Made by a program: the position numbers and the translations under genes. Positions 56,177 through 64,000 of a DNA stretch of 64,000 nt are shown here, piece after piece. Source of the DNA: Gp7-AA6 sp036395755 (GTDB lineage Bacteria > Acidobacteriota > Thermoanaerobaculia > UBA5066 > Gp7-AA6); NCBI GenBank assembly GCA_036395755.1, contig DASWCZ010000023.1:1-64000 (forward strand). The letters run 5' to 3'. Position 1 is the first letter of the stretch. Each line of letters opens with the position of its first letter. A model generated the notes under the pieces. The model made no database searches. It had not been told where the DNA came from and worked only from the letters and a program-made list of their open reading frames with translations.

Positions 56177-56257
56177 AGACTTCGGTGCTCCCGAAGACGG
56201 CATGGGTCGACCGGATCGAGCCGGTGACGCAGCGCTGAAGTCGCCTTCGGAGAGAGG

Positions 56258-57667
56258 ATGGACGGCGAAGAGAGGGGGCTCGCCGTGAAATCCTCCGACC
56301 GCTTCGACCTTCTGATCATCGGGGCCGGCCAGGCGGGTCCGCCGCTCGCGATCGAGCTCGCGCGAAAGCGGTGGCGCGTCGCGCTGGCGGAGCGCAAGCA
56401 TCTCGGCGGATCGTGCGTGAACTTCGGGTGCACGCCCAGCAAGGCAGTCATCTCTTCGGCGCGGGTCGCCCATCTCGCCCGGCGCGGTCGCGAGTTCGGC
56501 GTTCGCATCCCCTCCGTCGAACCCGACCTCGCCGCAGTGCTCGATCGCGCGCGCGGGATCGTCGTGCAGACCCGGGCGGGACTCCGGGAAGCGCTCGTCA
56601 ATTCGCGGAACGTGACCGTCCTCGAAGGACACGCGCGCTTCGAGGGGCGCGATCGGAACGGATTCCGATTGCGGGTCGGCGACCGCGGCATTTTCTCCTC
56701 TCAGGTCGTCATCGACACGGGCACGAGGAGCCGCATTCCGCAGATCCGCGGGCTCGGCGCAATCGATTTTCTGACGGCCGAAAACTGGATCGACCGACCG
56801 GAGCTTCCAGAACATCTCGCGATCCTCGGGGGCGGGTACACGGGCCTCGAGATGGCGCAGTTCTACCGCCGCATGGGAAGCCGCGTCACGGTGATCGAAG
56901 AGGCGGCGGAGATCGCGGCGCACGAGGACGAGGACGTCGCCCGGGCGCTCCGCCAGATCTTGGAGTCCGAGGAGATCGCGTTCCGGCTGGACACGATGGC
57001 CGAGCGCGTGGACGGCGACGGCGCGGAGCTCCGTCTCTCTCTCAGGTCGAAGAAGAAGCGGGAAGGTCTCGTCGTCTCGCATCTCTTCGTCGCGACGGGG
57101 CGCAAGCCGAATACCGACGATCTGGGCCTCGAGAGGATCGGCCTCGCGACGGCGAAGGACGGAACGATCGAGGTCACCAAGCGGCTCGCGACGAGAGTAC
57201 ACGGCGTCTGGGCAGCCGGCGACGTCCGCGGAGGACCGATGTTCACCCACACCGCCTGGGACGACTATCGTGTTCTCGCCTCGCAGCTCGCCGGCGACCA
57301 CTCGCGCACGACTGAGCGGATCGTGCCGTACGCGATCTACACCGACCCGCAACTGGGCCGGGTCGGGATGACGGTGTCGGACGCGAGGAAGTCGGGACGA
57401 AAAATCCGCGTCGGACGGTACGAACTGCGGAAGAACGGCAAGGCGAGAGAGATCGGCGAGACGGAGGGTTTCGTCCAGATCGTGACCGACGCACGCTCCG
57501 ATCGCATCCTCGGAGCCGCCGTTCTCTGCGCGGAGGGAGCGGAGCTCGTCCACCTCTTCGTGGACGTAATGAACGCGAAGGGGCGGTCCGCCGCGATCCG
57601 CGACGCGATCCACGTCCACCCGACTCTCGCCGAGGCGGTCCAGAGCGCCGTCTTTGCCCTGGAGTGA
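56258..57667 (+). CDS. FAD-dependent pyridine nucleotide-disulfide oxidoreductase (mercuric-reductase-like)
   Basis: A 469-residue flavoprotein with the FAD motif LLIIGAGQAGPPLA, the redox pair in GGSCVNFGCTPSK (Cys53 and Cys58), the NAD(P)H fold LAILGGGYTGLEMAQ, GVWAAGDVRGGPMF and the dimerisation domain. It lacks a heavy-metal-associated domain and the C-terminal Cys pair of true MerA, so it is better called a class I disulfide reductase of unknown substrate. Its stop overlaps the next gene as GTGA. Confidence 0.9.
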   Translation: MDGEERGLAVKSSDRFDLLIIGAGQAGPPLAIELARKRWRVALAERKHLGGSCVNFGCTPSKAVISSARVAHLARRGREFGVRIPSVEPDLAAVLDRARGIVVQTRAGLREALVNSRNVTVLEGHARFEGRDRNGFRLRVGDRGIFSSQVVIDTGTRSRIPQIRGLGAIDFLTAENWIDRPELPEHLAILGGGYTGLEMAQFYRRMGSRVTVIEEAAEIAAHEDEDVARALRQILESEEIAFRLDTMAERVDGDGAELRLSLRSKKKREGLVVSHLFVATGRKPNTDDLGLERIGLATAKDGTIEVTKRLATRVHGVWAAGDVRGGPMFTHTAWDDYRVLASQLAGDHSRTTERIVPYAIYTDPQLGRVGMTVSDARKSGRKIRVGRYELRKNGKAREIGETEGFVQIVTDARSDRILGAAVLCAEGAELVHLFVDVMNAKGRSAAIRDAIHVHPTLAEAVQSAVFALE

Positions 57668-58980
57668 GAAAGCCGGTCCGCTTCGCCGTCGATCTCGCCG
57701 GCGAGCTCGCCGCGCTCCAGAGACACACGTTCGGCTACTTCGTGCACGAAGCGAATCCCGCGAACGGTCTCGTTCGCGACAACACGCGATACGGTTCCCC
57801 TTCTTCGATCGCGGCGGTCGGCCTCGCGCTCGCGTGCTATCCCGTCGCGGTCGAGCGCGGCTATCTGACCCGCGAAGAGGCGGCCGCCCGCGTTGGGACG
57901 ACGCTGAAGTTCTTCGCCGAGAGCCCGCAGGGCCTGGAGCCGGATGCGACCGGCCATCGCGGTTTCTTCTACCACTTCCTGGATCTGCGAACGGGAAGGC
58001 GCGCCCACGGCTGCGAGCTCTCGACGATGGACACGGCGATTCTGCTCGCCGGCGCTCTGACCGCCGCCGAGTACTTCGACCTCGATCGCGCCGACGAGGC
58101 GGAGATCCGGCGTCTCGCGGACTCGCTCTTCCAGGCCGCGGAATGGGACTGGGCGCTCGACGGAGGCCTCGCGCTGCGTCACGGGTGGACGCCGGAGGGC
58201 GGATTTCTTTCGTATCGATGGCAGGGTTACAGCGAGGCAATCCTCCTCTATGTGCTCGCCCTCGGCTCTCCGAGCCACCCGATCCCTGCCGAGAGCTACG
58301 CCGCCTGGACTGCGTCCTACGAGTGGAAGACGATCTACGGCCTCGAGTACCTCTTCGGCGGCCCCCTCTTCATGCACCAGCTCTCTCACCTCTGGATCGA
58401 CTTCCGCGGAATCCGCGATGCCTTCATGAGAGAGAAAGGGATCGATTACTTTGAGAACAGCCGCCGGGCGACGTTCGTGCAGCAGCTTTACGCGGAGCGA
58501 AATCCCCGCGGTTTCCAGGGATACTCCCGCGACGTCTGGGGAATTACCGCAAGCGACGGGCCGGGGCCGGCAGTCCGCCGGATCGGCGGTCGCCTGCGGA
58601 GATTCGACGACTACCGGGCGCGCGGCGTTCCGTACGGTCCCGACGACGGGACGCTCTCTCCCTGGGCGGTTATCGCGTCGCTGCCGTTCGCGCCCGAGAT
58701 CGTGCTCCCGACTTTCGTGAGCCTCCTCCGGAAATATCCGGAGATGAGGACCCACTATGGATTCCTGTGCAGTCTGAACCCGACATTCGGAGCCGACGGT
58801 CGCGGTCGTGGCGACTGGGTTGCGAAGGGCTACTATGGTCTCGATCAGGGCCCGGTCATTCTCATGATCGAGAACTTCGCGAGCGGAATGATCTGGAGAC
58901 TGATGCGGCGCTGTCGCCCGCTCGTCGACGGGCTGACGCGGGCGGGATTTAAGGGAGGATGGCTGGACGGCTCAGCCTGA
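57664..58980 (+). CDS. glucoamylase-like (PF10091-type) protein
   Basis: A 438-residue protein. Landmarks are LQRHTFGYFVHEANPANGLVRDNT, SIAAVGLALACYPVAVERGYLTREEAAARV, WDWALDGGLALRHGWTPEGGFLSYRWQGYSEAILLYVLALG and FQGYSRDVWGITASDGP. These are typical of the glycoamylase-like family, which includes beta-glucan hydrolases (GH144). There is no signal peptide. It starts with GTG inside the preceding stop. The exact sugar substrate is unknown. Confidence 0.83.
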   Translation: MRKPVRFAVDLAGELAALQRHTFGYFVHEANPANGLVRDNTRYGSPSSIAAVGLALACYPVAVERGYLTREEAAARVGTTLKFFAESPQGLEPDATGHRGFFYHFLDLRTGRRAHGCELSTMDTAILLAGALTAAEYFDLDRADEAEIRRLADSLFQAAEWDWALDGGLALRHGWTPEGGFLSYRWQGYSEAILLYVLALGSPSHPIPAESYAAWTASYEWKTIYGLEYLFGGPLFMHQLSHLWIDFRGIRDAFMREKGIDYFENSRRATFVQQLYAERNPRGFQGYSRDVWGITASDGPGPAVRRIGGRLRRFDDYRARGVPYGPDDGTLSPWAVIASLPFAPEIVLPTFVSLLRKYPEMRTHYGFLCSLNPTFGADGRGRGDWVAKGYYGLDQGPVILMIENFASGMIWRLMRRCRPLVDGLTRAGFKGGWLDGSA

Positions 58981-59066
58981 AGTCCGAGGCCCAAAGTCCA
59001 GAGTAGCCAGTCGGTTACGGGCCGGCAACGGAATTGCTCCATTCTCCGACTGGAAAGGAGAATCTC

Positions 59067-59219
59067 ATGAACTGCCAGCATCGCGGTTGTCCGTGCCGCA
59101 ACGCATCGATCGAGCGCGACGGAAAGACGTTCTGCAGCGAGAAATGCGCCGAGATGGAGACGACGGGCCGCCACGCTTCGCACTGCGCCTGCGGCCACTC
59201 CTCCTGCGCGGCGGTGTAG
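59067..59219 (+). CDS. metallothionein-like Cys-rich peptide 2
   Basis: A 50-residue peptide with eight or nine cysteines in CQHRGCPC, FCSEKCAEM and HCACGHSSCAAV. The ATG has a strong AAAGGAG site. It is the paralog of the peptide at 53609, 5.4 kb away, and like it probably binds Zn or similar metals. A longer frame upstream is not coding. Confidence 0.85.
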   Translation: MNCQHRGCPCRNASIERDGKTFCSEKCAEMETTGRHASHCACGHSSCAAV

Positions 59220-59413
59220 AGGAGTCGACCCGACCCGTCAGATCCGGCGGCGCTCTCGGCCCCAGGAGTTCGAGAAGAGCGACAGGGCCTCGTTCCAGGT
59301 CGAGGCGTGCTCGTCTTTCGAGCCGATCGCGGAGAACGGTCCGAAAAGACCTCTCCGCGGCGCTTCGGCGCCGCCTCGACCGCAGAGGTCCGGAATCCCG
59401 GCCGGACGCGGAG

Positions 59414-59557
59414 CTAAGGTCCGCGGCGGACGAGGCCCAGAATCAGGACGATGACGGCGACCACCAGGATGAGGTGAATCAATCCGCTCGTCACGTGGAA
59501 GGCGAAAAAGCCGAGCAGCCAGAGCACCAGAAGAATCACGAAGATCGTCCAGACCAC
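59414..59557 (-). CDS. 47-residue two-helix membrane protein (lmo0937-like)
   Basis: The peptide is almost wholly hydrophobic: VWTIFVILLVLWLLGFFAF, then ILVVAVIVLILGLVRRGP. Small membrane proteins of this pattern (lmo0937 family) are widespread in stress gene sets. It starts from a GTG with an ideal AAAGGAGGA site. About 190 bases between the metallothionein and this gene hold nothing recognised. Confidence 0.8.
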   Translation of the reverse strand: MVWTIFVILLVLWLLGFFAFHVTSGLIHLILVVAVIVLILGLVRRGP

Positions 59558-59703
59558 GGCTCCTCCTTTCGATCCGGCAGGGCCCGGCGCCGGCGCATTG
59601 CGAGCGAGTCTACTCCGGAGACCACCAGGGAAAGGCCCGCGCGCACCTGAGCCTTCGAGGTGAAAACCTGTTTCCCGATCCCTCGCTCCCCTCGGATGAC
59701 AGG

Positions 59704-60222
59704 CTAGGAACGGCGCTCGCGCGCGCGATGCCAGGCGTCCTTCACGGCTTCGCGAGCTTCTTCCCACTCGCCGGCGTTTTCACCGTGCAGCGCGTCCCAG
59801 GACCGCTCGAGTTCGCTCTCGGCGTCATCGAAATCCCGTCCGGCGAATTGCTCGCCGATCGCGCTCTGCCAGCCGTAGCGATAGCCCGGCTCGTAATGCT
59901 CGTAAGGAGTCCCCGGCTCGTAGTAGGGGCGGCGCCGGAAGTTCTGCCGCCAGTAGTCCCCCTCCGCGACTTCGTCTAAGTCCTCTCCCGCGGCCAGCCC
60001 TCCGGTGCCCGCCGACTCCCCGCGGTCGATGCCCCAGCCGGTCGCCGTCCCAGCCGCGATCTCCTGGAAGGCGTTCTCGCTGTCGCCCGTCGAGGCCATC
60101 GTTTCGGCCTCGTCCGCCGCCGCCGCGTCGGAGCTCATTCCGCGACGGCTGACGTCTTCGGCGTCGTGCACCCTTTCTCCATGTCGGTGGACCGTCCCTT
60201 CGCGCTCCCTCTCTTTTTCCAT
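59704..60222 (-). CDS. stress-associated hypothetical protein with YYEPGTPYEHYEPGYRYG region
   Basis: A 172-residue acidic soluble protein. The N-terminal half is low complexity (Ala/Glu/Gly). The C-terminal half has a conserved tract, YEHYEPGYRYGWQSAIGEQF, then AESELERSWDALHG and WEEAREAVKDAWHRARE. This tract occurs in uncharacterised proteins beside general-stress genes. The ATG has a GGAGG site. It diverges from the DUF1326 gene. Confidence 0.75.
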   Translation of the reverse strand: MEKEREREGTVHRHGERVHDAEDVSRRGMSSDAAAADEAETMASTGDSENAFQEIAAGTATGWGIDRGESAGTGGLAAGEDLDEVAEGDYWRQNFRRRPYYEPGTPYEHYEPGYRYGWQSAIGEQFAGRDFDDAESELERSWDALHGENAGEWEEAREAVKDAWHRARERRS

Positions 60223-60320
60223 GAACGACCTCCGGGAAGGAATAGAGCAAGGGGCGTACCGGAAGGCCGTTCGGGCATAACAGGGCCGCGCTAGAATCTG
60301 GGCCCATCTAGGAGGAGTCC

Positions 60321-61088
60321 ATGCGTTCACGTCTTTGTTCCATCGTCTCTGTTCTCCTTCTCTCACTGACCGCCGCCGCAGCCACCGCCGCCGACGCGAA
60401 GACGGCGACGCCTCCGTGGAAAGTCTCCGGCCAGCTCGAGGAGGCGTGTTCCTGTGACGCGGCCTGCCCGTGCTGGTTCGATTCGAAACCGACGAGGATG
60501 AACTGCAGCGGCGGCTTCGCGCTCTTCATCGACAAGGGCAAGTACGGGGACGTGCCGCTCGACGGTCTCGCCGTCGCTCTCATCGGGCAGAACCCCGATG
60601 GAACGACGATGATGGGCTCGATCGGCAACTGGAACTTCGCCTACGTGTACGTCGACGAGAAGGCGAGCCCCGAGCAGCGCAAAGCGCTCGAGGAGATCGC
60701 CAAAGCCACCTCACCCCCCATGGCGCCGCCCGATCGGACGAAGATCCGCTACATCCCGATCACGCGGCGAGTCGACGGATCGGAGCACGTCGTCACCCTC
60801 GGCCCTTACGGGAGCTTCTCGGGCCACCTCGTCGACGGAGGCCTGGGCGGCCCGTCCAAGATCGTCAACTCGACGGGCGCCGACCCGATTCGCAAGGAGT
60901 ACATGCAGGGCCGCACGACCCGCCAGACCTACAACGACGCGGGCCAGAACTGGGACTGGTCGAACAGCAACTACATGTTCACGACGTTCGACGTGACGAG
61001 CGAGGACTACGCGAAGTTCGCGCAGGCCATGACCCAGAAGATGCAGGAAAAGGCGCCACCACCGAAGACTGACAAGAAGTCGAAGTAG
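60321..61088 (+). CDS. exported DUF1326 domain protein
   Basis: A 255-residue protein with a signal peptide (SIVSVLLLSLTAAAATAADA) and the DUF1326 core: cysteines 43, 45, 49, 51 and 62 in ACSCDAACPCWFDS and MNCSGG, then GLAVALIGQNPDG and a GPYGSFSGHLVDGG tract. The family has no assigned reaction, but its Cys-rich start suggests metal or thiol chemistry. It is followed 10 bases later by a membrane protein gene, a pairing seen for this family. Confidence 0.88.
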   Translation: MRSRLCSIVSVLLLSLTAAAATAADAKTATPPWKVSGQLEEACSCDAACPCWFDSKPTRMNCSGGFALFIDKGKYGDVPLDGLAVALIGQNPDGTTMMGSIGNWNFAYVYVDEKASPEQRKALEEIAKATSPPMAPPDRTKIRYIPITRRVDGSEHVVTLGPYGSFSGHLVDGGLGGPSKIVNSTGADPIRKEYMQGRTTRQTYNDAGQNWDWSNSNYMFTTFDVTSEDYAKFAQAMTQKMQEKAPPPKTDKKSK

Positions 61089-61098
61089 CCCCGCGGCG

Positions 61099-61737
61099 TT
61101 GGGACTGACGCAGCCGGTCACGTTCGCGACCGACTGCGCGCTCGGCCTCGCGGCGCTCGTCGGTGCGTTCTTCCTCGCGCGGGACTGTCGCGGTCCGGGA
61201 AGGCTGCCGGTCCGCTTGTGGGCGGTTGGTTTTCTCGCGCTCGGCGCCGCGGCGTTTCTCGGCGCAACGTGGCACGGCTTTTCGGTGCACTTGGCCGCGC
61301 CTTCCGCGAAGCTGGTCTGGAAGGCAACGCTCGCGGGAACGGGATGCGCAAGCTTCCTCCTCGTGGCCGGGGCGAGCTTCGGATCGCTCGCGCGTCGGGC
61401 AGCGATCGGTGTCACGGCCGCCGCGGCGGCGAAGCTCGGCGTCTTTCTTTTCTGGGCCGCCTCTCACGACGAGTTCGATGGAGTGATCCTCGACTCAGCC
61501 GCGGCTATGGCGGCGATTCTCATCCTGCAGGGAATGGCCTGGACCCGGCGGCGGGCCCGGAGCGCCCCATGGATCGCGGCCGGGATTCTGCTCTCCTTCG
61601 GGGCGGCGGCCGTCGAGGCGCTCGGCTTTTCTCCCGGCAAGCAGTTCTCGCACGACGACCTGTACCACGTCATCCAGATAGGGGCTCTCTACCTCCTCTA
61701 CCGCGGCGGCGGCCTTCTCGAGACCCGACCGTCCTGA
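61099..61737 (+). CDS. polytopic membrane protein of unknown function
   Basis: A 212-residue protein with about seven hydrophobic helices. Conserved-looking polar residues are WHGFSVHL in the second helix and FSHDDLYHVIQIGALYLLY in the last; the His-Asp-Asp-His pattern within helices resembles metal-dependent CREST-type membrane hydrolases, but this is only suggestive. The start is TTG. It is likely cotranscribed with the DUF1326 gene. Confidence 0.65.
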   Translation: MGLTQPVTFATDCALGLAALVGAFFLARDCRGPGRLPVRLWAVGFLALGAAAFLGATWHGFSVHLAAPSAKLVWKATLAGTGCASFLLVAGASFGSLARRAAIGVTAAAAAKLGVFLFWAASHDEFDGVILDSAAAMAAILILQGMAWTRRRARSAPWIAAGILLSFGAAAVEALGFSPGKQFSHDDLYHVIQIGALYLLYRGGGLLETRPS

Positions 61738-61883
61738 GGCCTTCCGGTGGTGCATTTTTTGCATCGAAAGCGCCGATTGACCTGAATCCACACGGATGAG
61801 ACCCGGACCTGCTGACGCCTCATAAGGCCGCGATCACCCGCGAGTTCTCGAGGTTCGTTCGCCGCACTCGAAAAGGAAACGGC

Positions 61884-64000
61884 ATGAAGACCAATTCGGT
61901 GGCGGGTGGCGCTGCCTCCCGCAACAACGGGCCGGTTCGCCGGCACCTCCTGAAGAAGCTGAAGCGGGCGGAAGTCGGCGGCTCGCTCGACCGCCGGCAG
62001 CTCCTCGCGGCGCTCCAGGGTTTCAAGCGCGGCTCCTTCGACGTGAGGCTCCCGGAGGACTGGATCGGGCTCGACGGCAAGATCGCCGATGCCTTTAACG
62101 ACGTCGTCGCCCGCAATCAACGGATGAGCCGTGAGCTCAAGCGGCTCCGGCGCGTCGTCGGCCAGGAAGGCAGGATCGCCGAGCGCGCGGACATCGGGGA
62201 CGTCGAGGGCTCCTGGGCGGACTCTGTCCACTGCGTCAACGCGCTCATCGGCGACCTCGTCCATCCCACGAGGGAGACGGCGCGCGTCATCGGCGCCGTC
62301 GCGAAGGGCGACCTTTCGCAGACGATGGCGCTCGAAGTCAACGGCCGGGCGCTCGAGGGGGAGTTCCTGCGCACCGCGAAGACCGTCAATACGATGGTCA
62401 ACCAGCTTTCCTCTTTCGCCTCGGAAGTCACGCGCGTCGCCCGCGAGGTCGGCACGGAAGGCAAGCTTGGCGGTCAGGCCAAGGTCAAAGGCGTGGCCGG
62501 GACCTGGAAAGACCTGACCGAGAACGTGAACCTGATGGCTGGCAACCTGACCGCGCAGGTCCGCAACATCGCGGCGGTCACGACCGCGGTCGCGAACGGA
62601 GATCTGGCGAAGAAGATCACGGTCGACGTCAAGGGTGAATTCCTGGAGCTCAAGGCGACGATCAACACGATGGTCGACCAGCTCCGCTCCTTCGCGGCCG
62701 AGGTCACACGTGTCGCCCGCGAGGTCGGCACCGAAGGCAAGCTCGGTGGCCAGGCGAAGGTGGAAGGAGTCGCCGGGACCTGGAAGGACCTGACAGACAA
62801 CGTCAACTTCATGGCGAGCAACCTGACCGGCCAGGTGCGCAACATCGCGGACGTCACCAAGGCGGTCGCCAATGGGGACCTCTCCACCAAGGTCACGGTC
62901 GACGTCCGCGGCGAGATCCTGGAGCTGAAGAACACGGTCAACACGATGGTCGACCAGCTTTCGTCGTTTGCCGCCGAAGTCACGCGCGTCGCACGCGAGG
63001 TCGGCACGGAAGGCAAGCTCGGCGGTCAGGCCGAGGTCGAAGGCGTTTCGGGGACCTGGAAGGACCTGACCGACAGCGTCAACCTCATGGCGGGCAACTT
63101 GACCGCCCAAGTGCGCAACATCGCCGCGGTGACGACGGCCGTCGCCACGGGAGACCTGTCGAAGAAAATCACGGTCGACGTCAAGGGCGAGATCCTGGAG
63201 CTGAAGGACACGATCAACACGATGGTCGACCAGCTCCGATCCTTCGCGTCGGAGGTCACGCGCGTCGCCCGCGAGGTCGGCACCGAAGGAAAGCTCGGCG
63301 GCCAGGCCCGCGTCGAAGGCGTCTCGGGAACCTGGAAGGACCTGACCGACAACGTCAACTTCATGGCGGGCAACCTCACGTCTCAGGTGAGAAATATCGC
63401 GGACGTCACCAAGGCGGTCGCCAACGGCGACCTCTCGCGAAAGATCACGGTCGGCGTCCGCGGCGAGATCCTGGAGCTGAAGAACACGGTCAACACGATG
63501 GTCGACCAGCTCTCGTCGTTTGCCGCCGAAGTCACCCGCGTCGCGCGCGAGGTCGGCACGGAAGGCAAGCTCGGCGGCCAGGCGAAGGTCAAGGGCGTCG
63601 GCGGGACCTGGAAAGACCTGACCGACAACGTGAACTCGATGGCCGGCAACCTGACGAGCCAGGTCCGCGGGATCGCGAAGGTCGTCACTGCGGTCGCCAA
63701 CGGCGACCTGAAGCGCAAGCTGACGCTCCAGGCCAAGGGCGAGATCGCGGCGCTTGCCGACACGATCAACGGAATGATCGACACGCTCGCGACCTTCGCG
63801 GATCAGGTCACGACCGTGGCGCGCGAGGTCGGCGTCGAAGGAAAGCTGGGCGGCCAGGCGAGCGTGCCCGGCGCGGCCGGAACCTGGAAGGATCTGACCG
63901 ACAACGTCAACCAGCTCGCCGCGAACCTGACCACCCAGGTCCGCGCGATTGCCGAGGTCGCGACCGCGGTCACGAAGGGAGACCTCACCCGCTCGATCAA
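61884..64000 (+). CDS. multi-HAMP sensor histidine kinase (N-terminal part, runs off the window)
   Basis: The frame stays open for 705 codons to the window end. No transmembrane helix is seen, so it is a cytosolic sensor. After a unique N-terminus of about 180 residues come six tandem 92-residue units, each with EVTRVAREVGTEGKLGGQA, then GTWKDLTxNVN and VAxGDLxxKITVDVxGE, the poly-HAMP pattern of large hybrid kinases. The ATG has an AAGGAAAC site. The expected GAF, HisKA, HATPase and receiver domains lie outside the window. Confidence 0.9.
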   Translation, partial: MKTNSVAGGAASRNNGPVRRHLLKKLKRAEVGGSLDRRQLLAALQGFKRGSFDVRLPEDWIGLDGKIADAFNDVVARNQRMSRELKRLRRVVGQEGRIAERADIGDVEGSWADSVHCVNALIGDLVHPTRETARVIGAVAKGDLSQTMALEVNGRALEGEFLRTAKTVNTMVNQLSSFASEVTRVAREVGTEGKLGGQAKVKGVAGTWKDLTENVNLMAGNLTAQVRNIAAVTTAVANGDLAKKITVDVKGEFLELKATINTMVDQLRSFAAEVTRVAREVGTEGKLGGQAKVEGVAGTWKDLTDNVNFMASNLTGQVRNIADVTKAVANGDLSTKVTVDVRGEILELKNTVNTMVDQLSSFAAEVTRVAREVGTEGKLGGQAEVEGVSGTWKDLTDSVNLMAGNLTAQVRNIAAVTTAVATGDLSKKITVDVKGEILELKDTINTMVDQLRSFASEVTRVAREVGTEGKLGGQARVEGVSGTWKDLTDNVNFMAGNLTSQVRNIADVTKAVANGDLSRKITVGVRGEILELKNTVNTMVDQLSSFAAEVTRVAREVGTEGKLGGQAKVKGVGGTWKDLTDNVNSMAGNLTSQVRGIAKVVTAVANGDLKRKLTLQAKGEIAALADTINGMIDTLATFADQVTTVAREVGVEGKLGGQASVPGAAGTWKDLTDNVNQLAANLTTQVRAIAEVATAVTKGDLTRSI
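62448..63950 (+). repeat. 276-bp tandem repeats encoding HAMP units
   Basis: The string encoding VGTEGKLGGQ (VGVEGKLGGQ in the last unit) recurs at about 62448, 62724, 63000, 63276, 63552 and 63828, an exact 276-base period (92 codons). Neighbouring copies are near-identical at the DNA level, which points to gene conversion or recent amplification and makes the copy number prone to assembly collapse. Confidence 0.85.

Overview
This is a high-GC bacterial chromosome segment with almost no transposon debris. It most resembles an uncultured Acidobacteriota member. That placement is inferred from an Oar-type TonB receptor with an N-terminal carboxypeptidase-regulatory domain, soluble/TM Ser/Thr kinases starting MALxxG, menaquinone synthesis by the futalosine route (mqnC, mqnA), and many secreted S9 peptidases. 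No rRNA is present and one tRNA (Leu) was found.

Positions 1-20 kb are mainly housekeeping. On the minus strand lie nadD (partial), obgE, rpmA, rplU, then a coupled TPM-TPM-LemA set and a SixA-like phosphatase, with a Ser/Thr kinase diverging from it. Next come mqnC, a CPBP-like membrane protein, a GT39-like transferase coupled to mqnA, rho (preceded on its 3' side by a palindromic intergenic repeat), and the proteostasis run tig-clpP-clpX-lon. A secreted subtilase follows, then two paralogous PilZ genes with a decayed subtilase fragment between them. This looks like an old tandem duplication of subtilase plus PilZ.

Positions 20-47 kb hold the most striking region: some 27 kb entirely on the minus strand, running from a TonB-dependent receptor (47.0 kb) down to tRNA-Leu (20.1 kb). 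It contains five secreted six-Asp-box (BNR) propeller proteins, a 43-codon BNR stub, three secreted S9 peptidases plus an S9 relic, a 1123-residue subtilase, a membrane-anchored sulfatase/TPR protein, and a PQQ-type propeller gene interrupted by one in-frame TGA. Three times a peptidase stop codon overlaps a BNR start codon (GTGA, TTGA, ATGA). I read this as a modular secreted peptide-degradation and uptake locus. An FCD-domain regulator diverges from the receptor gene, and the intergenic region between them is rich in palindromes and hairpins.

Positions 48-64 kb are a second kinase (TolB-like plus TPR) and a stress-flavoured group: low-affinity iron permease-like protein, topoisomerase IB, KGG-repeat protein, two metallothionein-like peptides, Ku, an alpha/beta hydrolase, a flavoprotein disulfide reductase coupled to a glucoamylase-like protein, small membrane and stress proteins, and a DUF1326 protein. 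A broken FRG-domain gene lies before ku. The window ends inside a very large multi-HAMP sensor kinase with exact 276-bp repeats.
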